Made by a program: the position numbers and the translations under genes. From Paludibacteraceae bacterium (GTDB lineage: Bacteria > Bacteroidota > Bacteroidia > Bacteroidales > Paludibacteraceae), in NCBI GenBank assembly GCA_024400125.1, contig JAKSNG010000008.1, positions 1-61,620 of the forward strand: a stretch of DNA of 61,620 nucleotides, written 5' to 3'. A model generated the notes under the pieces. It made no database searches. It was given only the letters and a program-made list of their open reading frames with translations, and was not told the DNA's origin. This document shows positions 1 to 9,458 of this stretch, one piece after another (the first letter of the stretch is position 1; each line of letters begins with the position of its first letter).

Positions 1-115
1 CAAAGCGGGGAAATTAATCTCCCAACCTATGGGGTCCCCGACGTAATCTGTAAGATTGCGGTGGGGAGAGCGGAGGCATAAGTCGCCCGTTGATTTAGCA
101 GAGCGGTATCAACAA

Positions 116-180
116 TTGCGAACTTATTGCCGAACGCGACTTCGGGACCATCTCGGGACCATCCTAAGACAAGCCAAACC
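116..180 (+). repeat. Interspersed 11-bp-module repeat, copy 1
   Basis: Two perfect 11-bp units (TCGGGACCATC at 142-152 and 153-163) are followed by CTAAGACAAGC. The same units and tail recur on the minus strand near 21024-21070. The block before the units, with TTGCCGAACGCGA, also recurs next to the longer 11-bp array at 26305-26370. The pieces belong to one dispersed family. Confidence 0.65.
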
Positions 181-481
181 AAAAAATTAGCAAAAAATGC
201 ACCAAAAGTTTGCACATTCCAAAAATTTGTAGTACTGCTTCCGCGTATTGCTGCTACAAACAATCGCCTAATTGAGATTCCGGCGTTGTTTGTATAGCGC
301 ACTACTTTGGATTTCGGACGCCGCCTTTCAACTATGTTGAAATTCCCCCGAATAGTAAACGGCATTTTTATTAAAATGTGCAAGAGGTCGCAAAATATGC
401 AAAACGGCATAGCCGTCCCTGCCGACGATAGCCTCATCCTTATATGAGCAAGCTCCCAACGGATAACGCTACCGCCTGCAT

Positions 482-505
482 AGATAGATAAAATCTATCT
501 TTTTT
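482..505 (+). terminator. Possible AT-rich terminator hairpin
   Basis: A perfect 8-bp inverted repeat, AGATAGAT and ATCTATCT with a 3-nt loop, is followed by six T. The stem is AT-rich and so weak. It could end transcription arriving from left of the window. It could also be chance in an AT-rich spacer. Confidence 0.3.
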
Positions 506-524
506 GCATATTTTTGCGAAAAAG

Positions 525-556
525 TTTGCACATTCCAAAAATTTGTTGTAATTTTG
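525..556 (+). promoter_or_regulatory. Promoter for the lipoprotein-OmpA operon
   Basis: TTTG at 525-528 and TAATTTTG at 549-556 are separated by 20 nt, which fits the Bacteroidetes -33/-7 consensus. The transcript would start near 562 and have a ~70-nt leader containing the 7-bp repeat array. Confidence 0.75.
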
Positions 557-579
557 CGCGGTTTTATATGTTGAAAAAC

Positions 580-607
580 GAAGTCAAAAGTCGAAAGTCG
601 AAAGTCG
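580..607 (+). repeat. Heptanucleotide tandem repeat (RAAGTCR x4)
   Basis: AGTC recurs exactly every 7 bp at 582, 589, 596 and 603. The array lies in the 5' leader of the lipoprotein gene, 25 nt before its start. The same heptamer occurs inside pheT and, as relatives, at several other gene borders in the window. Confidence 0.85.
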
Positions 608-632
608 AAAACAATAAACAATAAATAATTAT

Positions 633-2510
633 ATGAAAACAAAACTATTCATTTTTGGTATGTTGGGGTTTGCGTTGCTTGCTATGAGTAGCTGCAAAGC
701 AGATGTGGATCTCAACAACATGGACCAACGCGTCGAAATGAGCGTTGGCTTGGCGTTACCGATAGGTAGCATGCACGCTACGATTGGTGATTTCATCAAA
801 GACAGTACAGTCAAAAACCTCTACATTAGAAAAGGTGTGCTGACTTACATTGACACTTTCTCTATCTCCAGACAGTACCACGATGTGGATTTGGCAGCAA
901 AAATCTCCAAGACCACTAAGAAATGTGACGTTCACCAAGCATTGGACGACCAAGGACTGTTGGTAGATAACAAAATCACAGGTGCAGGTGTGCAGATTCC
1001 TTTGCACTTCCCGTTCGTGATGAAGTTGGAGGGAATCAACGAGGACGAAGACGAAGAGCGTTTGGATAGTGCACAAATAACCAACGCGAAGTTCGTAAGT
1101 AACATCTCCACCGAAGACTTGGGATTAGACCCATCATGGATTGACAAAGTCACCATCACTTTGGGCGACGAGTTCACTCGGGCAGAGGGCAAAGAAGTGG
1201 TGGTATTCGACAGAAACGCAGGACAGACTTTTGCCTACAATACCGATATTCCTATTAACATCAACGAGTTCACTGTTTGTCTGATGAAAAATAGACACCC
1301 CGCCTCCAATAGCCAATACTATAAAAACGTCATTGACTCTTGTCAGTTCTATATCAATTTCTTCTTCACCGTTCCAACAGGCGTAGTAGTGCCTATTCCT
1401 AACGACGCACGCTTCGCGTATAACCTGCAGGTACAGTTCATTGACTACAAAGCTATTTGGGGCTATTTCAGTCCGTCTAATCAGATGAGAGACGAGAGCG
1501 TGATTGACCTGACGAAAGAAATTGATTTCTGGCACAACTTCAAGAAAGCGAAGTTGCCTTTCTCTGACCCACTCATCAACATGTACACCACGACGAAGGT
1601 GGCAGGTGCATTGGTGCTCAATGGAGACTATCTCTACACCAAAGAGATTGCAACTGGTGACTCTGCTTTTGCTACCTTCAATGGACGCAAAGAGTTCCGT
1701 AAGGACTGCGTAGAAGGACAACCTTCCGCATACTGCAACTACGATAATGGCTACTTGCCCCTGAACAGTACCATAGGCGACTCGTGCCGTGCATACATCG
1801 ATTTCAATAATGACCCTTCCAAAGGACACATTGACCAGCTGTTTGCTATTCGTCCAGACCTTTTGGGCTATAAGTTCAATGTAGAGTTTAACCCAGGCAT
1901 CACTCCACAGATTCGTGTCGTGCCGAATACGTTCATACGTGTGGATGCCGAGTTGATTGCTCCTCTGAAATTCAACAAAGGTATGGAATTGGAGTACGAG
2001 CACGTAGAACCTAATGTGCAACTCAGCAAACTCAGTCTCGACTCCCTGTTGGCAGAAGTCAAAGCCATTGACTCCGTAGAAGCAGCCAACTTGACTATGG
2101 TATTAGCCATCGAAAACCGTATCCCTCTGCATATTCAAGCAATCTGCAAGTTCCTGGACAAGGACAGCAACGTCATCATGGACCCAAGCGATCCTACTAA
2201 GCCGCTGCGTTTTGGCGACTCCGACACCGTGCATATTGCGACACCGACCATCGTCTATGAGCAAGCACAATCGCACGTTGGCGAACCCGGTCAGACTATG
2301 TACACCCTCAAAGTTGACCAACAGCACTTCGACGCCTTTGCCAAAGTCAAGATGCTCGTCGTGGACGCATTGGTCGATGCACAGGGATTGGATGAGGCAT
2401 ATCAAAAAGACGATGATTTCCGTTTAACTATCACGAACCAAGACGACCTCAGAATCAAAGTAGGCGTTTGCGCCGATATGAAAGCTGTGGTTGACTTCGC
2501 TAAATTTTAA
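633..2510 (+). CDS. Hypothetical lipoprotein, 625 aa
   Basis: The N-terminus is a lipoprotein signal peptide: charged start, hydrophobic stretch, then LLAMSSC with the lipobox Cys near residue 21. The mature part is soluble, Asp/Val-rich and probably beta-rich. I do not recognise a catalytic domain. It is followed after 16 nt by the DUF5723-OmpA gene, so the two are probably co-transcribed from the promoter at 525-556. A role at the outer membrane together with its neighbour is inferred from context only. Confidence 0.85.
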   Translation: MKTKLFIFGMLGFALLAMSSCKADVDLNNMDQRVEMSVGLALPIGSMHATIGDFIKDSTVKNLYIRKGVLTYIDTFSISRQYHDVDLAAKISKTTKKCDVHQALDDQGLLVDNKITGAGVQIPLHFPFVMKLEGINEDEDEERLDSAQITNAKFVSNISTEDLGLDPSWIDKVTITLGDEFTRAEGKEVVVFDRNAGQTFAYNTDIPININEFTVCLMKNRHPASNSQYYKNVIDSCQFYINFFFTVPTGVVVPIPNDARFAYNLQVQFIDYKAIWGYFSPSNQMRDESVIDLTKEIDFWHNFKKAKLPFSDPLINMYTTTKVAGALVLNGDYLYTKEIATGDSAFATFNGRKEFRKDCVEGQPSAYCNYDNGYLPLNSTIGDSCRAYIDFNNDPSKGHIDQLFAIRPDLLGYKFNVEFNPGITPQIRVVPNTFIRVDAELIAPLKFNKGMELEYEHVEPNVQLSKLSLDSLLAEVKAIDSVEAANLTMVLAIENRIPLHIQAICKFLDKDSNVIMDPSDPTKPLRFGDSDTVHIATPTIVYEQAQSHVGEPGQTMYTLKVDQQHFDAFAKVKMLVVDALVDAQGLDEAYQKDDDFRLTITNQDDLRIKVGVCADMKAVVDFAKF

Positions 2511-2511
2511 T

Positions 2512-2518
2512 AAGGAGG
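2512..2518 (+). promoter_or_regulatory. Canonical Shine-Dalgarno site
   Basis: AAGGAGG stands 8 nt before the ATG at 2527. Perfect anti-SD matches are rare in Bacteroidales, whose start sites are usually only A-rich. This suggests strong initiation on the OmpA-like gene inside the operon. Confidence 0.6.
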
Positions 2519-2526
2519 ACTGAACA

Positions 2527-5130
2527 ATGAAAACAATAAAATCAACATTAGCTGTTTTGATGCTCGGTCTGACTATTACGACCTATGCACAACAAGTCAA
2601 TACGCTCTATTTCTTAGAGAATGCACCGATGCGTCACCTTATTAACCCTGCTTTTCAGCCAGTTAGTAATGGTTACATCAATTTTACGCCACTCGGATAT
2701 ATGAGTTTTTGGGCAGGAAATGACCGCGCGACAATGAGCGACTTTATCTATAAAGACCCCGTTTCCGGCAAGACTGTCATTGCTCTCAACCCCTACTATG
2801 GCAACAAAGAGCAGTTGCTCAAGACCTTGGGCAAATCCATCACCGTCGATTTCGGTACGGACTTAGACTTGCTCAGTTTCGGTTTCCGATACAAAGAGAA
2901 GGGATATATTCATATCGGTATCATGGAGCATATTGAAGGAGGATTTTATATCCCCAGCGATATGTACCAAATGATATTCAACAGCAGCGTGATTGACCCC
3001 AAGACCGAACTAACCAACGAACTGCGTTTGGGCTTCAACGGTGCTATCTATACCTCGATTGGTGGCGGCTATTCGCACATCATCAACGAGCATTGGACAG
3101 TCGGAGGAAAAGTAAAATTCCTCTTAGGTCAAGGCTATGCAGGTTCTAAATTTGACAAATTAGACCTTATCTCATCGGCTACAGAGATGAAGTTCCAAGG
3201 AGACGGCAACATCTACTATTCCGCACCCATTCAAATGCCTAACAACATGTCTTACGCAGACTTCACGAACGATAAGATTTCGACGGACGGTCTCAGCGTG
3301 ATGGATTTTGTTAAACCAGCAGGATATGGTGCATCGTTTGATCTCGGTTTCACCTACAAGCCCATCAAGCAAGTGCAGATTACGGCAGCTCTCACAGACC
3401 TCGGATTTATCTGCTGGAAAGGCGGTAAGTATAAGATGAATATGGACACCACGTTCTATGGCGTCGGAGATTTTGAGTACTCCGATTACGTAATCGACGG
3501 CAAGTTCAACGGTGACACCTTACTTCGCGATGTAGAATCTCGATTGTTAGATTTTGCCAAAGGTATTCATGCGAATAAAGTAAGTGACACATACGCACGC
3601 ATGACGACTATGCGCCTTAATGTAGGTGTAGATGCTAACTTCTGCAATAACATCCTCGGTATCGGCTTGCTCAGCCGTACCACGCTATACAACGGCAGAT
3701 TATATGAAGAAGTGACTCTCGGCGGAGCTATTCGCCCGTGTAACTGGTTTAACTTAGCCGTCAGCTACTCACTCGTAGAAAACGGCAAATATAGTAACAT
3801 CGGTGCAGGTCTGAGTTTTATGCCATACGACGGTATCAACCTCACGCTTGCGATGGACTATATCCCAACTTCCTACGCACCAATGTCCACGAATGCGAAT
3901 GGTCAACCTGACAACTACTTCATTCCTTACAAGACGCAAGGTATGAACGTAGCTCTTGGCTTTAGCATCGTTTGGGGCACCAACAAGAAAGACTCTGACA
4001 AGGACGGTGTGCGTGATCCATACGATATGTGTCCTAAGACACCTAAGAACGTCAAAGTCGATGCCCTTGGTTGTCCACTTGACAGCGATGGCGATGGCGT
4101 GCCAGACTACCTCGACCAATGCCCGGGCACACGTCCTGAAGCATACGGTTTTGTGGATAGCGTAGGTTGTCCATTGGATAGCGATGGCGACGGTGTTTAC
4201 GATTGGAAAGACCAATGTCCTGGTACACCAGCCGCTGCAATTGGTTATGTTGATGAGAACGGCTGCGCATTGGATAGCGATGGCGACGGCGTAGCAGACT
4301 ACCTTGACCAATGCCCGAACACGCCTGCAGAAGCACGCGGGTATGTAGATGCAAATGGCTGCGAATTGGATACAGATATGGATGGTGTTCCAGATTGGAA
4401 AGACCAATGCCCGAACACGCCAGCTATGGCAATCGGTTATGTAGATAGTATCGGTTGCGAATTAGACACCGATGGCGACTCTGTACCAGATTGGAAAGAC
4501 CAATGTCCAAACACGCCAGCAGAAGCACGCGGATACATTGACAGTCTCGGCTGCGAATTAGATACCGATAAAGATGGCGTGCCAGATTGGCGTGACGAAT
4601 GCCCGACCGTAGCAGGTTTGGCATACAATAAAGGTTGCCCAGAAGTGAAGAAAGAGATACGTAACTTGCTCAAGAAAGCAATGCAAGGTATCCAATTCGA
4701 GACAGGTAAAGCAACGATTAAGAAAGTGTCTTATCCTCTGCTGGATCAGATTGCACAGAACTTCATTGATAACTCCAACTACATCATCGAAGTGCAAGGT
4801 CACACCGATAATGTAGGTAAAGCTGCACTCAATAAGAAACTGAGTCAAGACCGTGCAGAGAGTGTGATGAACTATCTCATCAAAGCAGGTGTGCCACAAC
4901 AACGCCTATCTGCTGTCGGCTTTGGTTCAGAAGTTCCAGTAGCAGACAACAAGACGAAGGCCGGTCGCGCACAAAACCGCCGCGTTGAGTTCCATATCAC
5001 GTTCGAGGAAGTAACCTACGAAACCGTATTAGAGCACCTCGACACCGACCTCTACCAAGAGTATCAAGACTCCATCAATGCTACGACAGACTCCGTCAAA
5101 GTGGCAACTGATAGCATATCTACACTATAA
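2527..5130 (+). CDS. DUF5723 / TSP3-repeat / OmpA outer-membrane protein, 867 aa
   Basis: A signal peptide (about residues 1-21) precedes a ~470-residue DUF5723-like region that probably forms a beta-barrel. From about residue 490 come seven thrombospondin type-3 repeats (D-x-D-x-D-G-V ... D-x-C-P), each ~35 residues, which bind calcium in known members. From about residue 715 is an OmpA C-terminal domain with the peptidoglycan-binding pattern GHTDNVG...N..LS..RA...Y and NRRVEF. Known proteins of this build anchor the outer membrane to peptidoglycan. The TSP3 units are similar at DNA level (4000-4620), so unit number may vary between strains. Confidence 0.92.
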   Translation: MKTIKSTLAVLMLGLTITTYAQQVNTLYFLENAPMRHLINPAFQPVSNGYINFTPLGYMSFWAGNDRATMSDFIYKDPVSGKTVIALNPYYGNKEQLLKTLGKSITVDFGTDLDLLSFGFRYKEKGYIHIGIMEHIEGGFYIPSDMYQMIFNSSVIDPKTELTNELRLGFNGAIYTSIGGGYSHIINEHWTVGGKVKFLLGQGYAGSKFDKLDLISSATEMKFQGDGNIYYSAPIQMPNNMSYADFTNDKISTDGLSVMDFVKPAGYGASFDLGFTYKPIKQVQITAALTDLGFICWKGGKYKMNMDTTFYGVGDFEYSDYVIDGKFNGDTLLRDVESRLLDFAKGIHANKVSDTYARMTTMRLNVGVDANFCNNILGIGLLSRTTLYNGRLYEEVTLGGAIRPCNWFNLAVSYSLVENGKYSNIGAGLSFMPYDGINLTLAMDYIPTSYAPMSTNANGQPDNYFIPYKTQGMNVALGFSIVWGTNKKDSDKDGVRDPYDMCPKTPKNVKVDALGCPLDSDGDGVPDYLDQCPGTRPEAYGFVDSVGCPLDSDGDGVYDWKDQCPGTPAAAIGYVDENGCALDSDGDGVADYLDQCPNTPAEARGYVDANGCELDTDMDGVPDWKDQCPNTPAMAIGYVDSIGCELDTDGDSVPDWKDQCPNTPAEARGYIDSLGCELDTDKDGVPDWRDECPTVAGLAYNKGCPEVKKEIRNLLKKAMQGIQFETGKATIKKVSYPLLDQIAQNFIDNSNYIIEVQGHTDNVGKAALNKKLSQDRAESVMNYLIKAGVPQQRLSAVGFGSEVPVADNKTKAGRAQNRRVEFHITFEEVTYETVLEHLDTDLYQEYQDSINATTDSVKVATDSISTL

Positions 5131-5171
5131 GTCAATCGCAAATTATTAACAATTATAAAACAGTACAAATT

Positions 5172-5891
5172 ATGGGACGCGCTTTTGAATACAGAAAAGC
5201 TACAAAACTAAAACGTTGGGGTCACATGGCCCGCACATTCACTAAACTTGGTAAAGAAATCACAATCGCTGCACGCGAAGGTGGTCCAGATCCAGATTGT
5301 AACCCACGTCTGCGTATGCTGATTCAGCAATGCAAACGCGAGAACATGCCGAAGGATAACATTGATCGCGCTATCAAGAAAGCCACCGATAAATCATCTG
5401 AAGGCTACAAGGAAATCAATTACGAAGGTTACGGTCCTCACGGAATCGCCATCTTTGTAGAGACAGCCACCGACAACCACATGCGCACGGTAGCTAACAT
5501 CCGTTCGTACTTTACCAAACACGGCGGCACACTCGGCACACAAGGTTGCTTGCAATTCCTGTTTGACCGTAAGGCCTGCTTTACCATCACGATGAAAGAT
5601 GGTGTGGATTTGGACGAGTTAGAATTAGAGTTAATCGACTTTGGTGTCGAAGAACTCGGCGTGGACGAGGAAGAAAACACCATCGTCATCTATTCCGACT
5701 TCGACCAATACTCTGCTATGCAGAAGTATCTTGAAGAGAACGGATTTGACATCCAGTCTATGGAGTTTGTTCGTATTCCTAACGATACCAAACAACTCAC
5801 CGACGAGCAACGCGAATCCGTACAAAAACTCATCGACAAAATCGAGGAGGATGAAGATGTACAAAACGTATTCACCAACATTGCTGAATGA
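5172..5891 (+). CDS. yebC: YebC/PmpR family protein
   Basis: 239 residues, the normal YebC length. The family N-terminus is present (MGRAFEYRKA, then W-G-H-M-A-R-T-F-T-K-LGKEI), as are the central NMPKDNIDRAIKKA block and the acidic C-terminal half. Members are cytoplasmic; some act as DNA-binding regulators, and others assist ribosomes at proline stretches. The stop overlaps the rsmG start as ATGA (5888-5891), so the two genes are translationally coupled. Confidence 0.95.
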   Translation: MGRAFEYRKATKLKRWGHMARTFTKLGKEITIAAREGGPDPDCNPRLRMLIQQCKRENMPKDNIDRAIKKATDKSSEGYKEINYEGYGPHGIAIFVETATDNHMRTVANIRSYFTKHGGTLGTQGCLQFLFDRKACFTITMKDGVDLDELELELIDFGVEELGVDEEENTIVIYSDFDQYSAMQKYLEENGFDIQSMEFVRIPNDTKQLTDEQRESVQKLIDKIEEDEDVQNVFTNIAE

Positions 5892-6499
5892 TTGAGCAGT
5901 ATTTCACATTAACACCACACCAAGCGCAGCAATTCGCTGCGCTTGGTGTGCTATATCCCGAGTGGAATGAGAAGATAAATCTCATTTCTCGCAAGGATAT
6001 AGCCAACTTAGAAGAACATCACCTACTCCACTCGTTAGGCATAGCTAAGATAGTACGATTCAAACCTGGCACAACTATCTTAGATGTCGGTACGGGTGGT
6101 GGATTTCCTGGTATTCCATTAGCGATTATTTTCCCAGAATGTCACTTCACGCTCATTGATTCGATTGGAAAGAAGATTCGCGTCGCGCAAGACATTGCTC
6201 AACGTATCGGGCTCACGAACGTGACTTGCATTCAAGAACGTGTGGAAGACGAGAAAGGCAAATTTCAGTTTATTGTTTCTCGCGCCGTAATGCCCCTACC
6301 CGACTTGGTTAAGTTAGTACGCAAGAACATCAGCCACGAGCAGCACAATGCCTTGCCCAATGGGTTGATTGTACTCAAGGGAGGCGAATTACAAGCAGAA
6401 ATCCGCCCCTTCCACAACATTGTCGAAGTGACGGATTTATCTACCGTTTTTTCTACCGAGTGGTTTAAGGAAAAACGCGTTATTTATTTACCACTGTAA
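5888..6499 (+). CDS. rsmG: 16S rRNA (guanine-N7) methyltransferase RsmG
   Basis: 203 residues. The SAM-binding motif I (ILDVGTGGGFPGIPLAI) and the following LIDSIGKK are typical of GidB/RsmG, which methylates G527 of 16S rRNA. It overlaps yebC by 4 nt and runs 20 nt into the convergent S41 protease gene. A perfect 15-bp inverted repeat (916-930 and 936-950 of the 5xxx block) lies 28 nt inside the coding region. Confidence 0.95.
   Translation: MIEQYFTLTPHQAQQFAALGVLYPEWNEKINLISRKDIANLEEHHLLHSLGIAKIVRFKPGTTILDVGTGGGFPGIPLAIIFPECHFTLIDSIGKKIRVAQDIAQRIGLTNVTCIQERVEDEKGKFQFIVSRAVMPLPDLVKLVRKNISHEQHNALPNGLIVLKGGELQAEIRPFHNIVEVTDLSTVFSTEWFKEKRVIYLPL
5916..5950 (+). other. Strong hairpin inside the start of rsmG
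   Basis: CACACCAAGCGCAGC at 5916-5930 and its exact reverse complement at 5936-5950 enclose a 5-nt loop. The stem covers codons ~10-21 of rsmG. No T-run follows, so it is not a classical terminator. It may pause ribosomes or RNA polymerase, or be a processing site. Confidence 0.7.
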
Positions 6500-8033
6500 T
6501 TTCCTGCAACGCACGCGCTAACTCCTCATCAAAACGGAGTAAGTAAGCGATTCGGCCTTTTTGGAAATAGTATCGCTCTACTATTTCTGCACCTAATAGT
6601 TCCTTCACTTCATCTATATGGCGTGCGATTGCGTCACGGAAAGAGGGCTTCAATTGCGCCTCCAATGCCTGCAAAGCAGCCAATGTAGTAGAGTCAATAT
6701 CCTCCATTTTAGCGACATCCATCATCTGCTGAAAGTACTTACTGGTCTCCGTCTCATAGTGGAAATCGCGCTCGTCTAAGAAGCGACAGAAATCTTCGAT
6801 ATCGTCGTCCGTTAGATTAAAGTCCAACGGCTGAGCAATGCTGTCGTGCAAACGATGATAGCGGACAGAGTAATCAAAAAAGTGATTCTGCGTATAGAGT
6901 GCATACGTGATAGACACCTTGCTCGAGTCATTCAGCACAATGTCCGGCAAAATACCACCAGCCGTATCACGCTTGAGTTCCTTGCCTTTATGTGCCTCTT
7001 CGTAGTCAATGGCTTGAATGCAGCGACCAGAAGGAAGATAGTATTTGCTCGTCGTGACTTTGAGATGTCCTCCGTAAGCAATAGGTCGAAGATTTTGCAC
7101 TAATCCTTTGCCGAACGTACGCTGTCCTATTAACGTGGCGCGGTGAAGGTCCTGCAAACTACCACTCACAATTTCCGATGCCGAAGCAGAATTATCATCT
7201 ACCATCACGACTAAAGGTAGTTGCGGATAGGCAGGTTTGGTTTGTGTGTAATATTCGCGATTAGCCACTGTTATCTTACCCTTTGTCGAAACGACCAACG
7301 TGTTCTTTGGCACAAAATTAGCAACTATCTGTATTGCCTCGTCAATAATACCACCTCCGTTACCGCGCAAGTCGATAATGAGTCCTTTGATGTGCTGATG
7401 TCGCACTAAGTCTTTAAGGGCTTCATTGAACTCCAATGCACTACCTTCTGTAAACTCACTAAAAGCAATATACCCTATGCTATCAAACGCCGCATAGTAG
7501 TCCACCGCATCCATGTGTATGTCTTCGCGCGCAAAGGCACGACTGATGGGCGTTGTATCCCGCAGCAACTCCAATTGCACAGTCGTGCCAGGAACACCAC
7601 GAAGTAGGTTACTGACCTCCGACACTTTCTTTCCCTTGGTCTGCACTCCATCTACAGAGACTAACACGTCACCAGACAGCACATCATTGCGCTGAGCAGG
7701 CTTGTTTGCGTATGGATTAGCCACAATAATGATACTATCGCGCTGCTGAATAATGGCACCTATGCCGCCATACTTGCCTTGCGTCATCATACGCAAGTCG
7801 TCATCCTGTTTCTTAGAGAAATAGACTGTGTATGGATCAGCTTTGCGCAGCATTTGATTGATAGCCACTTCTGTGATTTCCTCATAATTGAGTGTGTCCA
7901 CATAGTTCATATCCAACTGCCGCAGCACATCGTTGAAGATAGACAACGACTGCTCAATACGTGCAGTCTTCTGCTGCGCTTGTAGCGGCAGTAGCATCCA
8001 TGCGATAGCTATTAATAGAACGAGTTTTCTCAT
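6480..8033 (-). CDS. S41 family C-terminal processing peptidase (CtpA/Tsp-like)
   Basis: 517 residues with a signal peptide (MRKLVLLIAIAWMLLPLQAQ). A PDZ domain (about 85-165) precedes the tail-specific protease core, with GLIIDLRGNGGG, the catalytic serine segment DDNSASASE (about 280-287) and the lysine segment RTFGKG (about 305-310). It is a periplasmic serine protease. It is the last gene of the rimP operon and overlaps coaD by ATGA. Its 3' end overlaps that of rsmG. Confidence 0.93.
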   Translation of the reverse strand: MRKLVLLIAIAWMLLPLQAQQKTARIEQSLSIFNDVLRQLDMNYVDTLNYEEITEVAINQMLRKADPYTVYFSKKQDDDLRMMTQGKYGGIGAIIQQRDSIIIVANPYANKPAQRNDVLSGDVLVSVDGVQTKGKKVSEVSNLLRGVPGTTVQLELLRDTTPISRAFAREDIHMDAVDYYAAFDSIGYIAFSEFTEGSALEFNEALKDLVRHQHIKGLIIDLRGNGGGIIDEAIQIVANFVPKNTLVVSTKGKITVANREYYTQTKPAYPQLPLVVMVDDNSASASEIVSGSLQDLHRATLIGQRTFGKGLVQNLRPIAYGGHLKVTTSKYYLPSGRCIQAIDYEEAHKGKELKRDTAGGILPDIVLNDSSKVSITYALYTQNHFFDYSVRYHRLHDSIAQPLDFNLTDDDIEDFCRFLDERDFHYETETSKYFQQMMDVAKMEDIDSTTLAALQALEAQLKPSFRDAIARHIDEVKELLGAEIVERYYFQKGRIAYLLRFDEELARALQEITVVNK

Positions 8034-8479
8034 TTCAGTTTATTGGGAACAAAAGCCGACACATCTTTGCCGTATGAATACAAGTCACGCACGATGGAAG
8101 AAGAGATATGAGCGAACTCTGGACGCGTATAAAGCAGAATAGTCTCATAACCACCAATGGCTTTGTTAGCCTCAGCCATATTGCGCTCATACTCAAAGTC
8201 TTGTACACAACGCACGCCACGTAAGATAAACTGCGCGTTGACTTCTTTCGCAAAATCAACGGTCAAGCAGTCATAGATACGAACTTCCACACGCGGCTCA
8301 TCTTTGAAGATTTTACGAATGGCTTCTTCGCGCTCGCGAATAGGAAACGTCTCCTTCTTCTGATTATTTCGGCCTATACCAATGACTATCTTATCAAAAA
8401 GTTCCAAACCACGCTTAACAATATCGTGGTGTCCAATAGTGAAAGGATCAAATGACCCTGGAAAAATAGCTGTTTTCAT
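8030..8479 (-). CDS. coaD: Phosphopantetheine adenylyltransferase
   Basis: 149 residues from the ATG at 8479, giving the family N-terminus [20 protein letters not shown] with the T/HxGH nucleotidyl-transferase motif. It makes dephospho-CoA from ATP and 4'-phosphopantetheine. LRGVRCVQDFEYE and the ISSSIVRDL block are also typical. The frame stays open 25 codons upstream, but that part lies in the acyltransferase gene. The genuine overlap with that gene is 32 nt. Confidence 0.96.
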   Translation of the reverse strand: MKTAIFPGSFDPFTIGHHDIVKRGLELFDKIVIGIGRNNQKKETFPIREREEAIRKIFKDEPRVEVRIYDCLTVDFAKEVNAQFILRGVRCVQDFEYERNMAEANKAIGGYETILLYTRPEFAHISSSIVRDLYSYGKDVSAFVPNKLK

Positions 8480-9458
8480 AGTTCTTAACTGGGTTATTAT
8501 ACATTTCGTATAGTCGCTCACGCAAGAAATCCTCATCTTTATTAGGAAGGTCAATCATCTGCAAACGACTTTCAATATATGTATCAAAATCTGTGCCACG
8601 TTCAAAAATCTCGTATCCTGCAAAGATCTGCATGTCAATCTGGTTAGCGACGGCAGCAATCTGCTCATTCCGTGACATCGCATTCAATTCGTCTTGATGC
8701 GCCATAATCCAATGGTTGATGCTCGGCGTCATACGGAACACTACTCTACCTTTTTGCCCCTCAATACCCGTCTTCATAGATAAGATGTCATCTTCCTTGG
8801 ACTTTTTCCATGAAGCGTCATCGCGTTTGAGTTGCATCTCACGCGCCTTGAGGTAGTCGCATGGATCAAACTCATAAGACAAACTAACTGGACAGATATT
8901 CAATGCCATGACGGCATCCAAGAATGATAGTTTCTGTTCGTTTCCCGCTAAAGTCAACATCTTCAGCACCGCAGGTTGGGTACGGTCGTTACCGTCTTTA
9001 GCACGTCCCTCACGTTGTGCTAACCAGATGGATTTGCCACGTTGGCGTAAGTGTCTGAGATAGTCGGACAACACCTGCGAATGTTGGAGCAGTTCGCGTG
9101 GCCCCCCATCGCGTATGACAACAAACGCACGATTAAAACGTACAAAAGGCTCAATCCACCACTTCCCAAAGAGGTTATTTCCCATACCAATGTATGGTCG
9201 AATACCATAGCGTTGACGAAGCAAGAGTGACAACCAAGCCGAATCCAAACAGATATCACGATGGTTAGTCAAGAAGAACGCACCATGATGGATATCTTGC
9301 TCTATTTGGGCACGTTGTCCGTCCAAATACTCCAAGCGCAACGACTGCGCAGTTTTACGGACTAACCAACGCAGCGCGGGTAACACGATTAGCCAATCAA
9401 AGATAGCTAATAGCCACCCCGTATGATAAGCTCGTATGTGTTTATAGCGTCTTGGCAA
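8448..9458 (-). CDS. Glycerol-3-phosphate/lysophospholipid acyltransferase-like protein
   Basis: 336 residues. The PlsC-type motif NHRDICLD (an NHx4D variant) lies near residue 80, followed by a QREGRAKDG segment equivalent to the substrate-binding EG motif. It probably acylates a lipid or phosphate acceptor at the inner membrane. The start overlaps infB by 17 nt and the end overlaps coaD by 32 nt, so it is a tight operon member. The substrate cannot be told from sequence. Confidence 0.8.
   Translation of the reverse strand: MPRRYKHIRAYHTGWLLAIFDWLIVLPALRWLVRKTAQSLRLEYLDGQRAQIEQDIHHGAFFLTNHRDICLDSAWLSLLLRQRYGIRPYIGMGNNLFGKWWIEPFVRFNRAFVVIRDGGPRELLQHSQVLSDYLRHLRQRGKSIWLAQREGRAKDGNDRTQPAVLKMLTLAGNEQKLSFLDAVMALNICPVSLSYEFDPCDYLKAREMQLKRDDASWKKSKEDDILSMKTGIEGQKGRVVFRMTPSINHWIMAHQDELNAMSRNEQIAAVANQIDMQIFAGYEIFERGTDFDTYIESRLQMIDLPNKDEDFLRERLYEMYNNPVKNYENSYFSRVI

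Larger units (their letters stand above)
1..632. other. Intergenic region with repeats and a promoter
   Basis: No convincing gene is seen here. The stretch holds a copy of the 11-bp repeat family (about 116-180), a decayed promoter copy (about 181-250), an AT-rich hairpin followed by T residues (482-505), a good promoter (525-556) and a 7-bp tandem repeat (580-607), all before the lipoprotein gene at 633. A 136-codon reading frame on the minus strand (27-437) crosses these repeats and has no protein-like features. Confidence 0.6.

Noticed and set aside
27..437. 136-codon minus-strand frame
   Set aside because: It is composed of repeat-family sequence and a decayed promoter, with no domain or signal.
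4000..4620. Tandem DNA repeat as a mobile or CRISPR-like array
   Set aside because: The period is explained by thrombospondin type-3 protein repeats in frame.
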